Source: an uncultured Prevotellaceae bacterium
GTDB lineage: Bacteria; Bacteroidota; Bacteroidia; Bacteroidales; Bacteroidaceae
Reading direction: 5' to 3'
Assembly (NCBI GenBank): GCA_946644025.1
Contig: CAMPCG010000157.1
Location: forward strand, 1 to 6,736
Length of the DNA: 6,736 nucleotides
The notes under the pieces were generated by a model. That model was not told the origin of the DNA. It saw nothing but the letters and a program-made list of their open reading frames with translations, and did no database searches. Position 1 is the first letter of the stretch; each line of letters opens with the position of its first letter. The translations under genes and the position numbers were made by a program. Below, piece after piece: positions 1-6,590 of this stretch.

Positions 1-714
1 GCTCTTGCATCGTGTGCCGAGTCCTACACCATACAAGGCTCTTCGTCGCTGGCCCTGCTCGACGGCAACAAGCTCTACCTGAAAGCCATGGAGGGCCGCG
101 ATATGAAGACGCTCGACTCGTGTGACGTAGTGCATGGCAAGTTCCGTTTCACCGGAATGTTGGACACCACGCAGATGGCCGCCCTCTTCATGGGCGATAA
201 GAGCGTGCTGCCCATCGTCGTGGAGCGCGGCGACATCAAGGTGCGTATAGAGGACACTCAGCAGAAGGTGAGCGGTTCGCCACTGAACGAGGTGCTCTAC
301 ATCTTCCTCGACCGTCACAACCAGCTGCAGAACGACCTTATTGAGCTGGGCCACCGCGAGAGCCGTATGCTCCTCGACGGCATTGAGGAGGACGTCATCA
401 GCCAGGAGATAGCCAAGGAGTGGAACGCCATCAGCCAGCGTGAGGACAGTTTGGTGACGAACTTCGTGGTCGACAATTTCGACAACGTCCTGGGGCCCTT
501 CATCTTCATACAGATGAGCTCGTCGGTGCCACAGGTGGAGCACATCTGGAGCAAAGCCCCCGATGCGTTCAAGCAGCTGCCCGACGTGAGCGAGTTCTAC
601 CAGCGCGTGACCACCACCGCCAGTCCCACCATGCCAGACAGCCACGACGCCGCTGCCGCCACGCCGCAGGACATAGACGACGCCACCATACAAGACATCC
701 TGAACGGAAGATGA
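1..714 (+). CDS. DUF4369-like lipoprotein, 5' end missing
   Basis: This reading frame is open from the first base of the window, so the start codon and most of the signal peptide lie outside it. The first visible codons give Leu-Ala-Ser-Cys, a good lipobox, with the lipidated Cys at bases 13-15. The mature protein would therefore be a lipoprotein of about 230 residues in the cell envelope. The segment after the Cys (YTIQGSSS, then LDGNKLYLK, a short turn, a DSCDVVHGKFRFTG strand and a VVERGDIKVRI strand) matches the beta-rich N-terminal DUF4369 domain common in Bacteroidota lipoproteins and thiol-disulfide proteins. A charged helical region follows. The C-terminal tail is rich in Thr, Ala and Asp, and no thioredoxin CXXC motif is seen. 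An internal ATG at base 88 is not the real start because homology and the lipobox lie upstream of it. The stop overlaps the next gene as ATGA. Its molecular function is unknown; the family assignment is from pattern recognition. Confidence 0.85.
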   Translation, partial: ALASCAESYTIQGSSSLALLDGNKLYLKAMEGRDMKTLDSCDVVHGKFRFTGMLDTTQMAALFMGDKSVLPIVVERGDIKVRIEDTQQKVSGSPLNEVLYIFLDRHNQLQNDLIELGHRESRMLLDGIEEDVISQEIAKEWNAISQREDSLVTNFVVDNFDNVLGPFIFIQMSSSVPQVEHIWSKAPDAFKQLPDVSEFYQRVTTTASPTMPDSHDAAAATPQDIDDATIQDILNGR

Positions 715-2072
715 AGACAATCATAGCCGGCGGGACAATAGTAAACGAGGGTAAAAGGCAGAAAGGCGACCTCGTCATTGAGGATGGCATCATTGTCAGT
801 ATAGACACTGCGCACCCGTCACCCAACACCCCACACCCATCACCCGACACCATCGATGCCACCGGCTGCTACGTCCTGCCCGGTATCATCGACAGCCACG
901 TACATTTCCGCGAGCCAGGCCTGACAGAGAAGGCCGACATAGAGAGCGAGAGCCGCGCCGCCGCTGCCGGGGGCGTGACCAGCTACATGGAGATGCCCAA
1001 CACCGTGCCGCAGACCACGACGCCCGAGGCGCTGGAGGACAAACACCGCCGGGCGGCCGAGAGCAGCCACGTGAACTATTCCTTCTTCTTCGGTGCCACC
1101 AACGACAACGTCGGCCTCTTCCAGAAGCTCGACCCCAAGCGTGTGCCGGGCATCAAGCTCTTCATGGGCAGTTCGACGGGCAACATGCTCGTCGACGGCG
1201 ACGAAGCCCTGCAGCAGGTGTTTGCCACGGCGGCCCGTCTGGGGCTGCCCGTCATGGCCCATTGCGAAGACACCGCCCTCATCAACGCCAACATGAAGGC
1301 CGTATGCGAGGGCTACGGCGACGACCCTCCCGTAGCGCTCCACCCGCTCATTCGCAGTGAGGAGGCCTGTCTGCGCTCTACGCAGAAGGCTGTCGCCCTG
1401 GCCAAGAAATACGGCACGCGCCTACACGTGGCACACGTCAGCACGGCCGACGAGCTGGAACTGTTCAAAGCCTCCCCTTCGGGGGGAGGTTGGTGGGGGC
1501 CTACCGCCGAGGTCACCGTGGGCCATCTATTCTTCTCCTCAGACGACTACGCCCGGCTGGGCACCCGCATCAAGGTGAACCCCGCCATCAAGAGTCCTGT
1601 CGACCAGTTCATGCTGCGCCAGGCCCTCACGGAAGGGCGCATCGCCACCATCGGCACCGACCACGCCCCGCACCTGCTCTCGCAGAAGGAGGGCGGCTGC
1701 GCACGTGCTGCCAGTGGTATGCCGATGGTGCAGTTTGCACTCCCGGCAATGCTCGAGCTGGTAGACCAGGGCGTGCTCACCCTGGAGCGTATGGTCACAC
1801 TGATGTGTCATAACCCCGCCCGTCTCTTTGGCGTGAGCCAACGCGGACTGCTACGTCCAGGCTACAAGGCCGACATCGTCATCGTGCGGCCCCACAATCC
1901 GTGGACGGTCACGCCCGACGTCATCGAGAGCAAGTGCGGATGGAGCCCCCTGGAGGGTCACACCTTCCAGTGGCGGGTGGAGCGTACGCTCTGCAACGGC
2001 CACACCGTCTACGACGGGAAGAGCGTCGACCGCACCTACATCGGACAGGCGCTGCAGTTTACTACTACATAA
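711..2072 (+). CDS. pyrC: Dihydroorotase (class I type)
   Basis: The 453-residue product is a cytoplasmic amidohydrolase that interconverts carbamoyl-aspartate and dihydroorotate, the third step of de novo pyrimidine synthesis. The metal and substrate motifs are intact: DSHVHFREPG at residues 61-70 (zinc ligands His63 and His65), GIKLFMGSSTG with Lys149, the likely carbamylated bridging lysine, MAHCEDT with His184, HVAHVST with His242, and TIGTDHAPH with catalytic Asp317. The C-terminal NPARLFG and GYKADIVIV segments are typical of the family. The start at 711 gives the usual MKTIIAGGTIVN opening and overlaps the upstream stop by four bases, which suggests translational coupling; the next gene begins six bases after the stop. 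Two stretches look foreign to the family: HPSPNTPHPSPD at residues 35-46 and ASPSGGGWWGP at 254-264. Both keep the frame and fall in loop positions between conserved elements. Hydantoinase or allantoinase is less likely given the overall resemblance to Bacteroidota PyrC. Confidence 0.95.
   Translation: MKTIIAGGTIVNEGKRQKGDLVIEDGIIVSIDTAHPSPNTPHPSPDTIDATGCYVLPGIIDSHVHFREPGLTEKADIESESRAAAAGGVTSYMEMPNTVPQTTTPEALEDKHRRAAESSHVNYSFFFGATNDNVGLFQKLDPKRVPGIKLFMGSSTGNMLVDGDEALQQVFATAARLGLPVMAHCEDTALINANMKAVCEGYGDDPPVALHPLIRSEEACLRSTQKAVALAKKYGTRLHVAHVSTADELELFKASPSGGGWWGPTAEVTVGHLFFSSDDYARLGTRIKVNPAIKSPVDQFMLRQALTEGRIATIGTDHAPHLLSQKEGGCARAASGMPMVQFALPAMLELVDQGVLTLERMVTLMCHNPARLFGVSQRGLLRPGYKADIVIVRPHNPWTVTPDVIESKCGWSPLEGHTFQWRVERTLCNGHTVYDGKSVDRTYIGQALQFTTT
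813..851 (+). repeat. Two-copy 21-bp direct repeat inside pyrC
   Basis: CACCCGTCACCCAACACC at 813-830 recurs at 834-851 with two substitutions, giving a period of 21 bases. The repeat is in frame and encodes a doubled His-Pro-Ser-Pro-Asn/Asp-Thr motif between the first beta strand of the dihydroorotase and the conserved DATGCYVLPG segment. It lengthens a surface linker and probably does not disturb the active site. Confidence 0.8.
1471..1501 (+). repeat. C-rich/G-rich hairpin element inserted in frame in pyrC
   Basis: CCTCCCC (1471-1477) and GGGGAGG (1483-1489) form a 7-bp inverted repeat around TTCGG, followed by a G-rich tail (TTGGTGGGGG) to about 1500. Its translation is ASPSGGGWWGP, a composition unlike the rest of the enzyme, placed between the conserved HVAHVSTADELELF and TAEVTVGHLFF segments. 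The look is that of a short extragenic palindromic element that landed in a coding sequence and kept the frame. Its exact borders cannot be set from one copy. Confidence 0.6.
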
Positions 2073-2078
2073 GTCATC

Positions 2079-3248
2079 ATGATAGCGAGAGCCTTTATTT
2101 ATATAGTTCTAATGACTGTGCTGGCCGACGTCTGGCTGCACCTTCGCTTCCTTCGCCGGCTGCGCTGGTGGTGGCAGCTGCTGTGGTGGCTGCCGTCGCT
2201 GCTGATTATCGGCTGCGCGTGCTGGCTGTGTCGGGAGCCTGACTTCGTTCCCGCCGACCCCACGCTGCTCCATGCCTTCCTCCTTGCCTATTTCGCCATT
2301 GTCGTGCCGAAGGCCGTCTTCGCCCTGTTCGATGCCGCTGGCCTTGTGGCGGGCATCTGGTGGAGACGTGGCCGCCGCGCCGGGCTCGTAGCGGGTGCCA
2401 TAGCAGCCGCCATGGCCGTTGCAACCGCCTTTTACAGCTACTACGTGGGCTTCTACCGCTTCGAGGTAGTGCGCGTGGAGCTGGCCTTTGCCGACCTTCC
2501 TAAGCGTTTCGACGGCTACCGCATCGTGCTCTGGAGCGACGCCCACGTGGGCACGCTCACCGGCGAGCGGCAGCAGATTCTGGCACGCGCCGTGGACAGC
2601 ATCAACGCCCAGAAGGCCGACATGGTGGTCTTCGCCGGCGACCTGCAGAACGTCCGCCCGCAGGAGATAGACCCCCACCGCGAGCTGCTCAGCAGCATCA
2701 AGGCCCGCGACGGCGTGTTCTCAGTCATGGGCAACCACGACTACCCCGTCTACAGCGGCGACGACGACTTTGAGAAATACGCCAACCTGGGCCGCCGCAC
2801 GTCCATAGACGAGGACCTGGGCTGGACGCTGCTAAGCAACGAGCACCGCACCGTGCGCCGCGGCGACGACCACATCGTCATTGCCGGCATGGAGAATGAC
2901 GGCGAGGGCAAGAGCGAGCGCGACCCGCAGTTGGGCGACATACAGAACGCCCTGTGGGGCGTAGGACGCGACGAGTTCGTCGTCATGCTCGAGCACGACC
3001 CGCGCTCCTGGCGCCGCACCATACTGCCCCACAGCCACACGCAACTCACCCTCAGCGGGCACACCCACGCCATGCAGCTGGCCCTGATGGGCTGGTCGCC
3101 CGTCAGCCTCTACTACAAGGAGGCCAACGGACTCTACCGCCTGGGCCAGCGCGCCATCTACGTCTCCAAGGGCCTCGGCGGCGTCATCCCCTTCCGCCTC
3201 GGAGCCCCCGGCGAAATCGTCGTCATCACGCTGAAGAGTGAAAGCTGA
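2079..3248 (+). CDS. Membrane-anchored calcineurin-like metallophosphoesterase
   Basis: The 389-residue product has an N-terminal membrane part and a C-terminal catalytic domain. Four hydrophobic helices are seen at about residues 4-20, 31-50, 63-94 (long, with a Pro-Lys in it) and 101-124. The phosphoesterase domain from about residue 145 has every metal-site motif: SDAHVG with Asp154 and His156, VFAGDLQN with Asp188, VMGNHDY with Asn219 and His220, LEHDP with His306, and SGHTHAMQ with His328 and His330. This layout is that of YkuE-like phosphoesterases, common next to housekeeping genes in Bacteroidota. Known relatives act on nucleotides or on lipid-linked pyrophosphates such as UDP-diacylglucosamine, but nothing here fixes the substrate. 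The gene starts six bases after pyrC, so it is probably co-transcribed with it. The catalytic domain may face either side of the membrane; this was not determined. Confidence 0.9.
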   Translation: MIARAFIYIVLMTVLADVWLHLRFLRRLRWWWQLLWWLPSLLIIGCACWLCREPDFVPADPTLLHAFLLAYFAIVVPKAVFALFDAAGLVAGIWWRRGRRAGLVAGAIAAAMAVATAFYSYYVGFYRFEVVRVELAFADLPKRFDGYRIVLWSDAHVGTLTGERQQILARAVDSINAQKADMVVFAGDLQNVRPQEIDPHRELLSSIKARDGVFSVMGNHDYPVYSGDDDFEKYANLGRRTSIDEDLGWTLLSNEHRTVRRGDDHIVIAGMENDGEGKSERDPQLGDIQNALWGVGRDEFVVMLEHDPRSWRRTILPHSHTQLTLSGHTHAMQLALMGWSPVSLYYKEANGLYRLGQRAIYVSKGLGGVIPFRLGAPGEIVVITLKSES

Positions 3249-3261
3249 AGCCGAAATAAAG

Positions 3262-3437
3262 AATATCGGAATATCGTTATATCGAAATATCGATATATCG
3301 ATATAACGATATCACGATATCACGACAAATCGATATAACGATATAACGATATAACGATATAACGATATAACGACAAATCGATATAACGATATTACGATAT
3401 TACGACATCACGACATAACGACATCACGAAACATCGT
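3262..3437. repeat. 22-copy octamer tandem repeat array
   Basis: The block divides exactly into 22 consecutive octamers, with C-G at octamer positions 6-7 in every unit. The consensus is TATAACGA. Variants are TATATCGA and AATATCGA at the left, TATCACGA and TATTACGA in the middle, and CATCACGA and CATAACGA at the right. CAAATCGA occurs twice, at 3326 and 3374, the first followed by five identical TATAACGA units (3334-3373). It begins 13 bases after the phosphoesterase stop and ends 28 bases before the plsC start. No Bacteroidota promoter match (TAnnTTTG) and no open reading frame of note is in it. It is AT-rich against GC-rich flanks. A variable-number repeat or a multi-site protein-binding array are both possible. 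Confidence 0.95.
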
Positions 3438-3465
3438 CTCCCCTTAACCCGCAAACCGAAAATCC

Positions 3466-4224
3466 ATGAAATATCTCTACCGTCTCTACCAGCTCATCGT
3501 TGTTCTTCCCCTCGGCCTTGTGCTGACGCTGCTCACCGCGCTCATCACCATCGTAGGCTGCTCGCTGGGCAATGGCCACTTCTGGGGCTACTACCCCGCT
3601 CACCTCTGGGCCCGCATCATGCTGTGGCTCTTTCTCATCCCCGTCAAGGTCGACGGGCGTGAGCATCTGGAGCGTCGGCAGAGCTACGTCTTCGTGTCCA
3701 ACCACCAGGGTGCCTTCGACATCTTCCTCATCTACGGCCACCTGAACCGCAATTTCAAGTGGATGATGAAGCACCAGCTCAAGAGCCTCCCCCTCGTGGG
3801 CTACGCCTGCCAGAAGGCCCACCACATCTTCGTCGACAAGCGCGGGCCGAAGAAGATTAAGGCCACCTACGACGCCGCCCGCGAGACGCTGCAAGACGGC
3901 ATGAGCGTCACCATGTTTCCCGAGGGCGCACGCACCTTCACCGGCCACATGGGCTTCTTCCGCAAGGGAGCCTTCGCCCTGGCCGACGAGCTGCAGCTGC
4001 CCGTCGTGCCGATGACCGTCAACGGCTCGTTCAACATCATGCCCCGCCAGCGCGACTTCCACTTCGCCGCCTGGCATCGACTCACCCTCACCATCCATCC
4101 GCCCATCTACCCCGTAGGCCAAGGCCCTGACAACGTGCAGGCAACGCTCCGTCAGGCCTACGACTCGGTCATGTCGGCCCTCACGCCAGAATATCAGGGA
4201 TACGTCGAGAATCCCGACCAGTAA
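3466..4224 (+). CDS. plsC: 1-acylglycerol-3-phosphate acyltransferase (PlsC family)
   Basis: The 252-residue product belongs to the membrane-bound acyltransferases that convert lysophosphatidic acid to phosphatidic acid in phospholipid synthesis. Hydrophobic segments lie at about residues 8-31 and 46-60. The catalytic block I is NHQGAFD (residues 79-85), an H-X4-D motif with His80 and Asp85. Block III is FPEGART (151-157), followed by FFRKGAF and then LPVVPMTVNGS (block IV) near residues 178-188. The length is normal for the family. The chosen ATG follows an A-rich leader (CCGAAAATCC) with no Shine-Dalgarno site, usual in Bacteroidota, and gives the expected hydrophobic N-terminus. Its 5' flank is the octamer array and no separate promoter is visible, so it may be read from the upstream operon. 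Transfer of acyl chains to another lysolipid cannot be excluded. Confidence 0.92.
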   Translation: MKYLYRLYQLIVVLPLGLVLTLLTALITIVGCSLGNGHFWGYYPAHLWARIMLWLFLIPVKVDGREHLERRQSYVFVSNHQGAFDIFLIYGHLNRNFKWMMKHQLKSLPLVGYACQKAHHIFVDKRGPKKIKATYDAARETLQDGMSVTMFPEGARTFTGHMGFFRKGAFALADELQLPVVPMTVNGSFNIMPRQRDFHFAAWHRLTLTIHPPIYPVGQGPDNVQATLRQAYDSVMSALTPEYQGYVENPDQ

Positions 4225-4250
4225 CATCCCCCCTCCTAAAGAATCCTCCG

Positions 4251-4309
4251 ACTTTGAGCCGTCCAGACCCCGAGTTTGGACGGCTCAAAGTGCGTGATGC
4301 TCATTTTTT
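4251..4309 (+). terminator. Long perfect inverted repeat after plsC, possible terminator
   Basis: ACTTTGAGCCGTCCA (4251-4265) is exactly complementary to TGGACGGCTCAAAGT (4277-4291). Pairing can extend inward by a G-T wobble and two more pairs, leaving a CCCGA loop. A run of six T (4304-4309) follows, but 12 bases separate it from the stem, which is not the textbook spacing. Its position, 26 bases after plsC and just before a promoter, favours transcription termination. An imported palindromic element is the alternative. Confidence 0.6.
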
Positions 4310-4320
4310 CGCCATTTTCC

Positions 4321-4351
4321 TTTGCCGTGTGCGCAAAAATTCGTAATTTTG
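4321..4351 (+). promoter_or_regulatory. Bacteroidota-type promoter for the 4371-6446 unit
   Basis: TTTG at 4321-4324 and TAATTTTG at 4344-4351, separated by 19 bases, match the -33 (TTTG) and -7 (TAnnTTTG) elements of the Bacteroidota primary sigma factor. Transcription would start around 4357-4360, leaving a leader of only 10-15 bases before the ATG at 4371. The -7 box lies inside an imperfect palindrome, GTGTGC (4327-4332) with GCACAC (4351-4356), and the inner GCAAAA (4333-4338) is complementary to TTTTGC (4347-4352), so a repressor site is possible. Confidence 0.75.
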
Positions 4352-4370
4352 CACACAAAGAGTAACCACC

Positions 4371-5024
4371 ATGACCCTACAGCTGTTTAAATGGATGATG
4401 GCGCTGGCCGTGATGCTCTACCTGCCGCTGCTTTTCGAGCAGGTGAAGGGCTTCCGCCGGAAAGACAGCAAGCACTCTGACGAGTATGTCAAAGAGCGCG
4501 TGGAGAGCCTGTGGTTCGACGTGACCCACTTCTACAACCAGCTGGCATCGAAGATTGCCCACCAACTGCAACAGGCCGACGACTCCTCCCTGCAGGACGC
4601 CCTGCCCGAGGTGTGGCCCGACTTCGACCAGCTGTACTGCTCCGAGGCATGGAACAAGTGCATGGCCGAAGCGGAAACAGACAAGCGAAAATCACTGCAG
4701 GCATCGACGGCTGGCAGCCAAAGTGCGCCAGGCAACTACTGGCTGGGGCAGGGACTGCACACGCCCGACGGCGAGGGACAGGACGACGGACAGCTGGGAT
4801 TCCTGTATATAAACAAGGTGGAGGTGATAGACCGCACCGGCGACCAGGCCACCGTCTCGCTCACGCTGCACAACGGCAACCGCGCCGTGCCCATGCTGCT
4901 GGCAATGGTCTTCGAGCGCGACGACTGGTACATCGACAACATGACCCTCTACTGGAACGAGACGCCCTCCACCCGCTACTACGACTGGCGGCAGGAGACG
5001 GAAAGACTGAAGGCTGAGAATTAA
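4371..5024 (+). CDS. Conserved-looking exported or anchored protein of unknown function
   Basis: The 217-residue product is not firmly recognised. It has a hydrophobic N-terminal stretch at about residues 5-22 (signal anchor or uncleaved signal; no lipobox), then a basic segment (FRRKDSKH) and a mostly helical region to about residue 90. After a polar low-complexity stretch comes a likely beta-sheet part: LGFLYINKVEVIDRTGDQATVSLTLHN-type strands followed by AMVFERDDWYIDNMTLYWNE. The pattern of alternating strands ending in a 'DDWYIDNM' turn resembles small secreted DUF3828-like, NTF2-like domains, but this is only a resemblance. It has its own promoter at 4321-4351 and is 39 bases upstream of the FadL-type gene, with no promoter between them. 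A role at the envelope linked to the barrel protein is an inference from position only. Confidence 0.8.
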   Translation: MTLQLFKWMMALAVMLYLPLLFEQVKGFRRKDSKHSDEYVKERVESLWFDVTHFYNQLASKIAHQLQQADDSSLQDALPEVWPDFDQLYCSEAWNKCMAEAETDKRKSLQASTAGSQSAPGNYWLGQGLHTPDGEGQDDGQLGFLYINKVEVIDRTGDQATVSLTLHNGNRAVPMLLAMVFERDDWYIDNMTLYWNETPSTRYYDWRQETERLKAEN

Positions 5025-5063
5025 TCACTAACAAACAATAACCATCAAAAAAAACTAAAGGAC

Positions 5064-6446
5064 ATGAAAAAGAACAGCTTGTTTGGCTTCGCAGTAGCCT
5101 TATTCTCGCTGACAGCGGGCGTGACCACGGTGCAGGCCGGTGGTCTGATGACCAACACCAACTATCACATTGCCTTCGACCGTATGTTTGCACGTGGTGC
5201 CACCACCGAGATTGACGCCGCCTACTCCAACCCCGCCGGACTGGCATGGGGCCACGAGGGTTTCCAATTGTCGCTCAACCTGCAGAAACCCTGGCAGCGG
5301 CGCGACATTGAGACCGACTACCCGCTGCTGCAGCCGATGTACGGAAGCAGGACCCACAAGTTCGAGGGCAAGGCGTCGGCACCCATCGTGCCCGCACTCT
5401 TCGCCTCGTACAAGAAAGACCGCTGGGCACTATCCACGATGATAGGCATCGTGGGCAGCGGCGGCTTCGTGAAGTACGACGAGGGCGTGCCCATGTTCAA
5501 CGTCATGCTCGGCGCCATGCTCGGTGCCAAGGGCGTCACGCCCGAACAGTACTTCCTGTCATCGTCGATGAAGGGCAAGCAGTACATCTACGGCGGACAG
5601 CTGAACTTCACCTACCGCATTACCGACTTCCTGGCCGCGGCCGTGGGTATGCGTGCCAATTACTACGACGGCTACTACCGCGGCCACGTTTTCGCCGGCG
5701 ACCACCCCGTCCTGGGCCAGCTGGCCCGACTGCAGCTCGACGTGGACCAGAAGGGCTGGGGCTTTGCGCCCATCGTGGGCCTCGACTTCCACCGGGGGCC
5801 CCTCACCGTGGGCGTGAAGTATGAGTTCCGCACACGTATCTGCACCAAGAACGAGACCAACGAGCTGACCGCCGCACTGGGACAGGGGCTGCAGGCCCGC
5901 CTGGCCGCCACCGACCCCGCCTCGCTGCAGGCCATAGCCACCACGCTGGGCAGCAAGACCGCCCCCTATGCCGACGGTGCCGAGACGCGCTACGACATGC
6001 CCTCGCTGCTCGCCGTGGCCGCGCAGTACGACATCTCGCCCAAGGTGCGCGCAGCCGTGGAGTACCACTTCTTCGACGACAAGAGCGCGAAGATGGCCGG
6101 AAACAGGCAGGAGGAGCTCTCCCACGGCACACACGAAATCCTCGCCGGCGTGGAGTGGGACGTCAACGACAAGCTCACCCTCTCCTGCGGCGGACAGCGC
6201 ACCGACTACGGACTCGCCGACACCTACCAGCAGAACACGTCGTTCGCCTGCGACAGCTACAGCGTGGGTCTGGGCGGAGCCGTCAATCTTACCGACAAGA
6301 TGCGCCTGAACTTCAGCTACTTCTGCTCGCTCTACAGCGACTACACCGTGCAGAGCAACAGCTATCTGGGCACCGGCATAGCCGGCAGCGACACCTATAG
6401 CCGCACCAACCACGTCATCGGCCTCGGCCTGGACTATAAGTTCTAA
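5064..6446 (+). CDS. FadL/TodX-family (OMPP1) outer-membrane transport protein
   Basis: The 460-residue precursor starts with a signal peptide (MKKNSLFGFAVALFSLTAG..., probable cleavage after VQA at residue 25). Soon after comes AAYSNPAGLAW at about residues 52-62, carrying the NPAG motif characteristic of FadL-family channels near the N-terminal plug. The rest is amphipathic beta strands with frequent aromatic residues, including a YDMPSLLAVAAQYDIS segment typical of the family and a C-terminal strand ending in ...LDYKF, with the terminal Phe expected for barrel assembly by BamA. An Ala/Leu-rich insert at about residues 268-300 is probably an extracellular or periplasmic helical loop. FadL proteins take up long-chain fatty acids or other hydrophobic compounds; the substrate here is unknown. 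The start is preceded by an A-rich leader; the AAAGGA at 5057-5062 is too close to the ATG to act as a normal Shine-Dalgarno site. No promoter is seen in the 39-base gap, so it is probably co-transcribed with the upstream gene. Confidence 0.9.
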   Translation: MKKNSLFGFAVALFSLTAGVTTVQAGGLMTNTNYHIAFDRMFARGATTEIDAAYSNPAGLAWGHEGFQLSLNLQKPWQRRDIETDYPLLQPMYGSRTHKFEGKASAPIVPALFASYKKDRWALSTMIGIVGSGGFVKYDEGVPMFNVMLGAMLGAKGVTPEQYFLSSSMKGKQYIYGGQLNFTYRITDFLAAAVGMRANYYDGYYRGHVFAGDHPVLGQLARLQLDVDQKGWGFAPIVGLDFHRGPLTVGVKYEFRTRICTKNETNELTAALGQGLQARLAATDPASLQAIATTLGSKTAPYADGAETRYDMPSLLAVAAQYDISPKVRAAVEYHFFDDKSAKMAGNRQEELSHGTHEILAGVEWDVNDKLTLSCGGQRTDYGLADTYQQNTSFACDSYSVGLGGAVNLTDKMRLNFSYFCSLYSDYTVQSNSYLGTGIAGSDTYSRTNHVIGLGLDYKF

Positions 6447-6463
6447 GTCAGCTTCTTGTCGCC

Positions 6464-6520
6464 CCTTCCCCTTGGAAGGAGAAAAGATGAGCAGCGTGCT
6501 GCTACGGTGTGCTCCTTTCT
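6464..6520 (+). terminator. Hairpins after the FadL-type gene, possible terminator
   Basis: Two inverted repeats follow the stop codon at 6444-6446. CCTTCC (6464-6469) pairs with GGAAGG (6474-6479) around CCTT. AGCAGC (6490-6495) pairs with GCTGCT (6498-6503), with an alternative GAGCA/TGCTC pairing (6489-6493 with 6510-6514) followed by CTTTCTGTT. The T-rich tract is poor, so termination is only a suggestion. Confidence 0.35.
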
Positions 6521-6590
6521 GTTGATGTGAAAGAGCCGTGGAAAAGTTGTCGTTGCACGTATTTTAAATGTAGAAAGGGTAAGGACTATC

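Noticed and set aside
840..1343. Long minus-strand open frame opposite pyrC (167 codons)
   Set aside because: It is the antisense shadow of a gene with intact catalytic motifs in GC-rich DNA; its translation shows no recognisable domain.
3262..3437. Octamer array as a CRISPR array
   Set aside because: Units are 8 bp and contiguous, with no spacers.
3424..4227. Minus-strand frame of 267 codons opposite plsC
   Set aside because: It mirrors the plsC reading frame, whose acyltransferase motifs are unambiguous. Length alone is expected from the codon bias.
5057..5062. AAAGGA as a Shine-Dalgarno site for the FadL-type gene
   Set aside because: Only one base separates it from the ATG, which is too close; Bacteroidota commonly use A-rich leaders instead.
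5559..6413. Minus-strand frame of 284 codons opposite the FadL-type gene
   Set aside because: The Val/Gly/Ala-rich translation is typical of an antisense shadow; the + strand has signal peptide, NPAG motif and C-terminal Phe.
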